Positions 57,716-64,000 of a stretch of 64,000 nucleotides of DNA are shown here, in pieces. Below the pieces are notes generated by a model, which had not been told where the DNA came from, made no database searches, and saw only the letters and a program-made list of their open reading frames with translations. This stretch comes from Haematobia irritans. Its lineage: Eukaryota; Arthropoda; Insecta; Diptera; Muscidae. A program made the translations under genes and the position numbers. Positions within the stretch are counted from its first letter, which is position 1. The number at the start of each line of letters is the position of its first letter. Location of the stretch: the NCBI RefSeq assembly GCF_050003625.1, contig NC_134398.1:199399700-199463699 (forward strand), given 5' to 3'.

Positions 57716-58895
57716 TTTTCTTATGGCAAACCATTGTCCCAATTTACTTTCTATCATTTCCCTTTTGTTAATATTTTTTGCCGTGTATTCTTTCATTACA
57801 AAGCATTTAATTGAATCCTTATGAAGTATGGCGTGCATGAAAAGGTCATATATAACCAGAGACGGTCTGTCGAAATCTTCCATTTGACATACATTTATGA
57901 CATATTATACCATACGGCATAGAAAACGCAACCTTAGCCAAACACAGACTGTGGAACAGATTCCAAACAGATCTGAATTTTTTTTGCTTTTGAGCAATAA
58001 AATTAGAAAAAAAATAATAAAAAATATAGCGTTTTATTTTATTGCATTGCACATCAGCCATTTTGTATTAGACGTTCTTGATATTTACAATTATTTAGCA
58101 GTAGTAAAGAGAATTTTTTTTATTCTAACCATCTCTGTATATAAGAATAATTATAAGAATTATAAAACATAATACTGTAAACAATATGAGTTTCACAGAG
58201 AGTTACATTTTCAGCCTATTAAAAAAAAACAACACCAAGGATATATAACCAAGAAATTCCCACTTCACACCTACGCGGTAGCCTAAGAATACGTGGCTGG
58301 GTGTGTGTTCAACTTAAATTGTTTTTCTTTCATCTGCCAATGTCGAGATAAAAGCGATGATAGAGAACAGCTACCCATGCACCCACAAAAACAACGAAAC
58401 AAAATGAATGTCCTTCCCAGTCTCTCTCCCTTTGCTATTCATATGCAAACTGCACGTAAAGCACAAAGTAATTTGAGACAAATTAAGTTCTTAAATTTTT
58501 GTAATTATAAACTTTTTCACACTTTTTTCTTCTTCTACGTCTTCGTTTTCTTCTCAACGTCTTTTGCCTTCAATGAGCTGGCACTTAACTTTCTACCCTG
58601 AAAACGGAAACTGTTATTCCATTTTTGCTACTGAGAACTGAGGAGCTCTTTTTTACCTTAATTTTTTTTACGATACAACTTTCGTTCTTGCGTGTGGAAG
58701 TAATTTTACCTCCCCAAAATGAAAGTTGAATAATAGTAAAATTGGTGTAGAAAAAATATTAATATGGTAGGGTATATGATAACAGTCTTGGATTTAAATG
58801 GGTAGTGAATTATTCAGAGCAAAAAAATGCCTAATATAAAAATCTTATTTATTTAAAGACATTAATGAAAACGAAAATTTACTTTTTTTTAAATA
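57716..58895. other. Unique-looking stretch, no gene seen
   Basis: Open frames at about 57897-58172 and 58293-58601 lack recognisable domains and are not supported as genes. Confidence 0.45.
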
Positions 58896-58899
58896 TTGA

Positions 58900-59270
58900 C
58901 GTTATAGAAAAATTTTGTCATATTTTTATTTCTATAGAATTTTGCCCAATTTTTTTTTTCTATAGAAATTTAATCAATGTTTTATTTCTATAGAAAACTT
59001 TTGTCAAAATTATATTTCTATAAAAACATTTTTCAAGAGAAACTTGTATCACAATTTAATTTATTTATTTAAATTTTGTCAAACCTTTATTTCTACAGAA
59101 ATTTTTTGTCAAAATTTTATTTCTATAGAAAATTATGTAAACATTTTATTTATATAATTTCTTTATTTCTATAGAAAACTATATCAAAATTTTATTTCTC
59201 TAGAAATTTTTATCAAACCTTAATTAAAGATAAATTTGATTAAAATTCAATTTCAAAAGAAAAAAATTTC
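58900..59270 (-). repeat. Decayed minisatellite, R polarity
   Basis: About ten diverged 29-bp units (TTTCTATAGAAAA cores remain). It borders the right end of copy A9. Confidence 0.7.
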
Positions 59271-59295
59271 TAAAAAACGTGTTCATACAATATGA

Positions 59296-60982
59296 TTTTT
59301 ATACCCTCCACCATAGGATGGGGGTATATTAACTTTGTCATTCCATTTGTAACACATCGAAATATTGCTCTAAGACCCCATAAAGTATATATATTTTGGG
59401 TCGTGGTGAAATTCTGAGTCGATCTGAGCATGTCCGTCCGTCCGTCTGTTGAAATCACGCTAACTTCCGAACGAAACAAGCCATCGACTTGAAACTTGGC
59501 ACAAGTAGTTGTTATAGACGTTGGTCGGATGGTATTGAAAATGGACCGTATCGGTCCGCTTTTACGTATAGCCCCCATATAAACGGACCCCCAAATTTGG
59601 TTTGCGATTGCTCTAAGAGAAGCTAATTTCATCCGATCCGGCTGAAATTTGGTACATGGTGTTAGTATATGGTCTCTAATAACCATGCAAAAATTGGTCC
59701 ATATCGGTTCACTTTTACGTATAGCCCCCATATAAACGGACCCCCAAATTTGGCTTGCGATTACTCTAGAAGAAGCCAATTTCATCCGATCCGGCTGAAA
59801 TTTGGTACATGGTGTTGTTATATGGTCTCTAACAACCATGCAAAAATTGGTCCATAACGGTCCATAATTACATATAGCCCCCATATAAACCGATCCCCCG
59901 ATTTGGCTTGCGGAGCCTCTAAGAGAACCAAATTTCATCCGATCCGGCTGAAATTTGGTACATGGTGTTGGTATATGTTCTCTAATAACCATGCAAAAAT
60001 TGGTTCACATCGGCCCATAATTATATATAGCCCCCATATAAACCGATCCCCAGATTTGACCTCCGGAGCCTCTTAGACGAGCAAAAGCCATCCGATCCGA
60101 TTGAAATTTGGTCCGTGGTGTTAGTATATTGTCTCTAACAACCATGCCAAAATTGGTCCATATCGGTCTATAATTATATATAGCCCCCATATAAGCCGAT
60201 CCCAAGATTTGAACTCCGGAGGAGCAAAATTCATCCGATCCGGTTGAAATTGGGTACGTGGTGTTAGTATATGGTCTTTAATAACCATGCAAGAATTGGT
60301 CCATATCGGTCCATAATTATATATAGCCCCCATATAAATCTATCCCCAGAATTTCGGTCTATAGTTATACATAGGCGATCCCAAATCACACAAAAATTGG
60401 TCCTTATCGGTTCATGGTTGCCACTCCAGCCAAAAATAATCTACCAACATTTTATTTTTATAGAAAACATTGTCAAAATGTTATTTCTATAGAAAATTTT
60501 GTGAAAATTTTATTTCTATAGAAAATTTTGTCAAAATTTTGTCAAAATTTTATTTCTATAGAAAATTTTGTTAGAATTTTATATCTATAGAAAATTTAAT
60601 CCAAATTTTATTTCTATAGAAAATTTTTTCCAAATTTTACTTCTATAGAAAATGTTGTCAACATTTTATTTTGTCAAAATTGTATTTCTATAGAAAATGT
60701 TGTCAAAATTTTATTTTGTCAAAATTTTATTTCTATAGAAACTTTAAACTTAATTATATACGTATTTAATCGGCCTTTTTTAGTTTAATATAACCACGTA
60801 TGGACTATGTGGTATATATTACGGTGTTAGGAAGTTTTAAGATACCTTGCCATCGGCAAGTGTTACCGCAACCCAAGTAATTCGATTGTGGATGACAGTC
60901 TTCAGTAGAAGTTTCTACGCAATCCATGGTGGAGGGTACATAAGCTTCGGCCTGGCCGAACTTACGGCCGTATATACTTGTT
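59296..60982 (-). mobile_element. Family-A DINE-like element, copy A9 (full length)
   Basis: In reverse: right end TATACCCTCCACCATAGGAT, a GTCCGTCCGTCC microsatellite (59433-59448), six 153-bp units, GGTTGCCACTCCAGCCAAAA, about ten R-polarity 29-bp units (60440-60745), a subterminal block, and left end TTCGGCCTGGCCGAA with CGTATATACTTGTT at 60982. Same internal order and relative minisatellite polarity as A7 and A8. Confidence 0.82.
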
Positions 60983-61099
60983 TTACTTTTAAAATTGTTT
61001 TTTGTATTAAATTCGTATTAGGAAATTTTGAGTTTTTGACATAAAAATTGAAAATGAGAATAATTTGGCATGATCAATAAGATTATACGCACTTAATTT

Positions 61100-61605
61100 T
61101 TATACATATTTTGTGAATTATTTTAAGTGAAACGACTCAGGATCACCACCTGAGTCGATCTTTCCTTTGGTGTCCGTCCGTCTGTACATATATTTGTTGT
61201 TCACAGGTTTCCGATCGCATTTATTAATCGATTTTGATGAAATTTGGTATACGGTGTTTTTTTTACACAAGGACAAAACCCTATAGAACTTTGAAGAAAC
61301 CGGATCAAATTTAAATATAGCCGATTTCACATTGCGCCTCTTTAATAAACGATCGTCATAAAATTTCGCACAAAAGTAATCCAATTTATCACCTTTTAAG
61401 TGTGCTATAGCCAAATTTCAAGGTGAGTAAATTACGTCCTAGATTCGAGCTACAAAAATTTAGTGACATGCGAAAATACGGACATCGTTAAATCAACTGA
61501 GGGTGGGTGCATTACTGCGAATGACACCATGTGTCTATCTCGTCTCCTTTTGGGTATTATAAATATAACCACTAAGTTATAAAAGTCGATTCCGTAGAGT
61601 GGCAA
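61100..61605 (-). repeat. Degraded family-D/E DINE-like sequence
   Basis: Keeps a GTCCGTCCGTCTGT microsatellite (61170-61183), AATCGATTTTGATGAAATTTGG, and CATGTGTCTATCTCGTCTCC near 61530 as in family-D right parts. Units are unrecognisable as a periodic array. Confidence 0.5.
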
Positions 61606-62029
61606 ATTAATTTAGTACAGGAAAAAATGGAAAAGTATTACCTCTGAGAAAATGTACTATATTTGCAAACAACAAACTGTAATAACAAAAAATTCCAAAG
61701 TAGGGAAAAACAAAGCAAAGAGCTGCAAAAAAAAATCCTAACTCATTTGCATCAAATAAGATTGGTTGGCATGTGGCAGAGCTTCCAATGTTGTTAGCAA
61801 CCAGCTGAATAAGAGCTTAAAATAGGGCTACCATCAGTACATTATAATAAATAGGGTGTACCGATGAATGAAGATAGTAGAGTCGATTTAAAGGAAAAGA
61901 CGGATAAATCCATTATATTGGAGGTAAATATTTTGCGCAGAAAAAAAAAATATATGTGGCAGGTACGAGTTAATTCTACTTCCTGTGCAAAGTTTCAGGT
62001 GAAGTTGGTTGGAGAAACTTTGCGACCTA
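61606..62029. other. Mixed stretch, no gene seen
   Basis: Ends with TACTTCCTGTGCAAAGTTTC-type sequence resembling a family-D unit, into which the next MITE is inserted. No supported coding region. Confidence 0.4.
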
Positions 62030-62256
62030 CACTAATAGAAAAAGTTTCGTTATATTAACGAAATGTGTTGTTAAAAGTCAGCCAATGAAACAAATTCGTT
62101 AATACAACGAAATTTTTCGTTATTGTAACAAATTTTCTTTCAATCAACATAATGTTTCGTACTATTAACGAATATTTTCATTGTACTAATGAAAATGTTT
62201 CGTTATATCAATGAAATTTTTCGTTGGCTGACTTTTAATGAAATTTTCTTTGTGTG
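62030..62256. mobile_element. 227-bp MITE with TA target duplication
   Basis: Ends CACTAATAGAAAAAGTTTCG and, inverted, CACACAAAGAAAATTTCATT. TA at 62028-62029 and 62257-62258. Inner inverted copies of AAAAGTCAGCCAA and many TTTCGTTAT/AACGAAA motifs make it strongly self-complementary. It splits a degraded family-D unit between GCGACC and GGCTTTGATTAC. Confidence 0.75.
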
Positions 62257-62339
62257 TAGGCTTTGATTACAAAAATGTGCTCACAGGCAGACGGATATAG
62301 ATAGATCGATTGATCGACTCTACCAAAATGTGAAGAAAA

Positions 62340-62686
62340 TTTTTCCAAAATACTACCAAATTAAAAAGAAACCATATTTAAAACTTTGACAAAATTTTAT
62401 TTCTTTAGAAAACTTTGTCAAAATTGTATTTCGTTATAAAATTTTGCCAAAATTTTATTTTTATAGAAAATTTTGCCAAATTTATATTTCTATTAAAATT
62501 TTTGCCAAAATTTTATTTCTATAGAAAATTTTGCTAAAATATTATTTCTATACAAAATTTTTTTTTTTCTATAGAAAATTTCGCCAAAATTTTATTTCTT
62601 TAAAAGTTTGCCACAATTTTATTTCTATAGAACATTTTGCCAAAATTTTAATTTAACAGAAAATTTTTCCAAAATTTTATTTCGTT
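62340..62686 (-). repeat. 29-bp minisatellite, R polarity
   Basis: About ten units, many with TTTTGCCAAAA in place of TTTTGTCAAAA. The array runs straight into the right end of copy A10. Confidence 0.8.
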
Positions 62687-64000
62687 TTTATACCCACCAC
62701 CATAGGATGGGGGGTATATTAACTTTGTCATTCCGTTTGTAACACATCGAAATATTGCTCTAAGACCCCATAAAGTATATATATTCTGGGTCGTGCTGAA
62801 ATTCAAACTTGGCACCAGTAGTTGTTATTGATGTAGGTCGGATGGTATTGCAAATGGGCCATATCGGTCCACTTTTACGTATAGCCCCCATATAAACGGA
62901 CCCCAAAATTTGGCTTGAGAGGCCTCTAAGAAAAGCAAATTTCATCCAATCCGGCTGAAATTTGGTACATGGTGTTAGTATATGGTCTCTAACAACCATG
63001 CAAAAATTTGTCCACATCGGTCCATAATTATATATAGCCCCCATATAAACCGATCCCCCGATTTGGCTTACGAGGCCCCTAAGAGAAGCAAATTTCATCC
63101 GATCCGGCTGAAATTTGGTACATTGTGTCGGTATATGGTCTCTAACAACCATGCCAAAATTGGTACACATCGGTCCATAATTATATATAGCCCCCATATA
63201 AACCGATCCCCCGATTTGGCTTGCGAGGCCTCTAAGAGAAGCAAATTTCATCCGATCCGGCTGAAATTTGGTACGTTATGTTAGTATGTGGTCTCTAACA
63301 ACCATGCAAAAATTGGTCCACATCGGTTCATAATTATATATAGCCCCATATAAACCGATCACCAGATTTGACCTCCGGAACCTCTTGGAAGACCAAAATT
63401 CATCTGATTCAGTTGAAATTTGGTACGTGGTGTTAATATATGGTCCCAAACTCCCATGCAAAAATTGGTCGATATCGGTCCATAATTATATATAGGCCAC
63501 ATATAAACCGATCCCCAGATCTGACCTCCAGAGCCCCTTGGATGAGCAAAATTCTTCCCATTCGCTTGGAATTTGGTACGTGATGTTAGTATATGGTATC
63601 CAACAACCATGCAGGAATTGGTTCCTATCAGTCCATAATTATATATAGCTCCCATATAAACCGATCCCCAGACTTGACCTCCGGTGCCTTTTGGAGAAGC
63701 AAAATTCATCCGATCTGCTTGAAATTTGGTACGTGGTGGTAGTATATGATATTTAACAACCATGCCAAAAGTGGTCCATATCAGTCCATAATCGTACATA
63801 GCCCCATATAAACCGATCCCGAGATTTGGAACCTCTTGGAGGAGCAAATTTCATCCGAGTGAGTTGAAATTTGATACATTGTGCTAGTATATGATCGTTA
63901 ACAACCATGCCTAACTAGGTCCATATCGGTCTATAGTTATATATATCCCTCAGATAAATCGATCCCCAGTCACACAAAAATTGGTCCATATCAAGTTCAT
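62687..64000 (-). mobile_element. Family-A DINE-like element, copy A10 (runs off the window)
   Basis: The right end TACCCACCACCATAGGATGG is followed by the tail without its GTCY microsatellite (deleted near 62803), then about eight 153-bp units to the window end. The left end is outside. Long open frames on both strands come from the 153-bp period. Confidence 0.78.

Noticed and set aside
57897..58601. Short open frames of 91 and 102 codons as host genes
   Set aside because: No recognisable domain, start context or splice support, and similar frames are expected by chance.
61118..61170. GACTCAGG/CCTGAGTC hairpin near 61135 as a terminator or regulatory site
   Set aside because: It lies in a degraded DINE-like tail where GACTCAG is a normal family motif; no nearby gene makes it meaningful.

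Overview
The window looks like gene-poor, AT-rich DNA from a higher dipteran, most likely a calyptrate (muscid-type) fly. The reasons are a jockey-type non-LTR retrotransposon, an irritans/Himar-like mariner, DINE-1/mini-me-like repeats with GTCY microsatellites, and thousands of bases of an AT-rich 29-bp minisatellite. The species call is inference. I found no host protein-coding gene, tRNA, rRNA or CRISPR array. Every open frame with a recognisable product belongs to a transposable element. The unique stretches between repeats could be intergenic or intronic.

Layout. 1-3.3 kb: minisatellite plus DINE-like copies. 3.4-3.8 kb: a Tc1/mariner-type transposase relic. 5.2-7.6 kb: a family-A DINE-like copy split by a deleted DD41D mariner-like element. 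8.0-8.8 kb: a 64-bp tandem repeat and an LTR-like patch. 9.1-10.4 kb: a complete mariner (DD34D) with two stop codons. 11.4-12.4 kb: a young 125-bp satellite. 12.4-13.4 kb: DINE-like fragments around an orphan segment. 14.2-17.6 kb: a minisatellite array bracketed by inverted GGTAGAATT-rich ends. 18.1-23.0 kb: a hAT-like element (H1) whose interior is minisatellite with two nested MITEs. 24.1-27.6 kb: three family-A copies and another transposase relic. 28.4-31.3 kb: minisatellite with a foldback element, then a family-D copy. 32.2-42.3 kb: a second hAT-like element (H2, 10.1 kb, perfect 8-bp target duplication) holding minisatellite, a family-D element and, nested in that, a structurally intact jockey-type retrotransposon with two ORFs. 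43.1-51.5 kb: minisatellite, a foldback, and family B and A copies. 53.6-57.7 kb: a 4.1-kb minisatellite array with higher-order structure. 59.3-64 kb: two more family-A copies.

How the parts relate. Three element families (A, B, D) share one plan: an AACAA-type left end, a GC-rich hairpin, a subterminal block, tandem units of about 153 bp, a GTCY microsatellite, and a right end whose last bases are an inverted copy of the left subterminal motif. Their units look distantly related. The 29-bp minisatellite lies inside full-length family-A copies, inside both hAT-like elements in the same polarity, and between GGTAGAATT ends. It therefore appears to be carried and amplified by several unrelated elements while also serving as a landing site for others. 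The only genes that look able to work are the jockey gag-like ORF1 and the endonuclease/reverse transcriptase ORF2. They are overlapped as TAATG, driven by an apparent Inr+DPE internal promoter, and bounded by a 13-bp target duplication and a 20-A tail.
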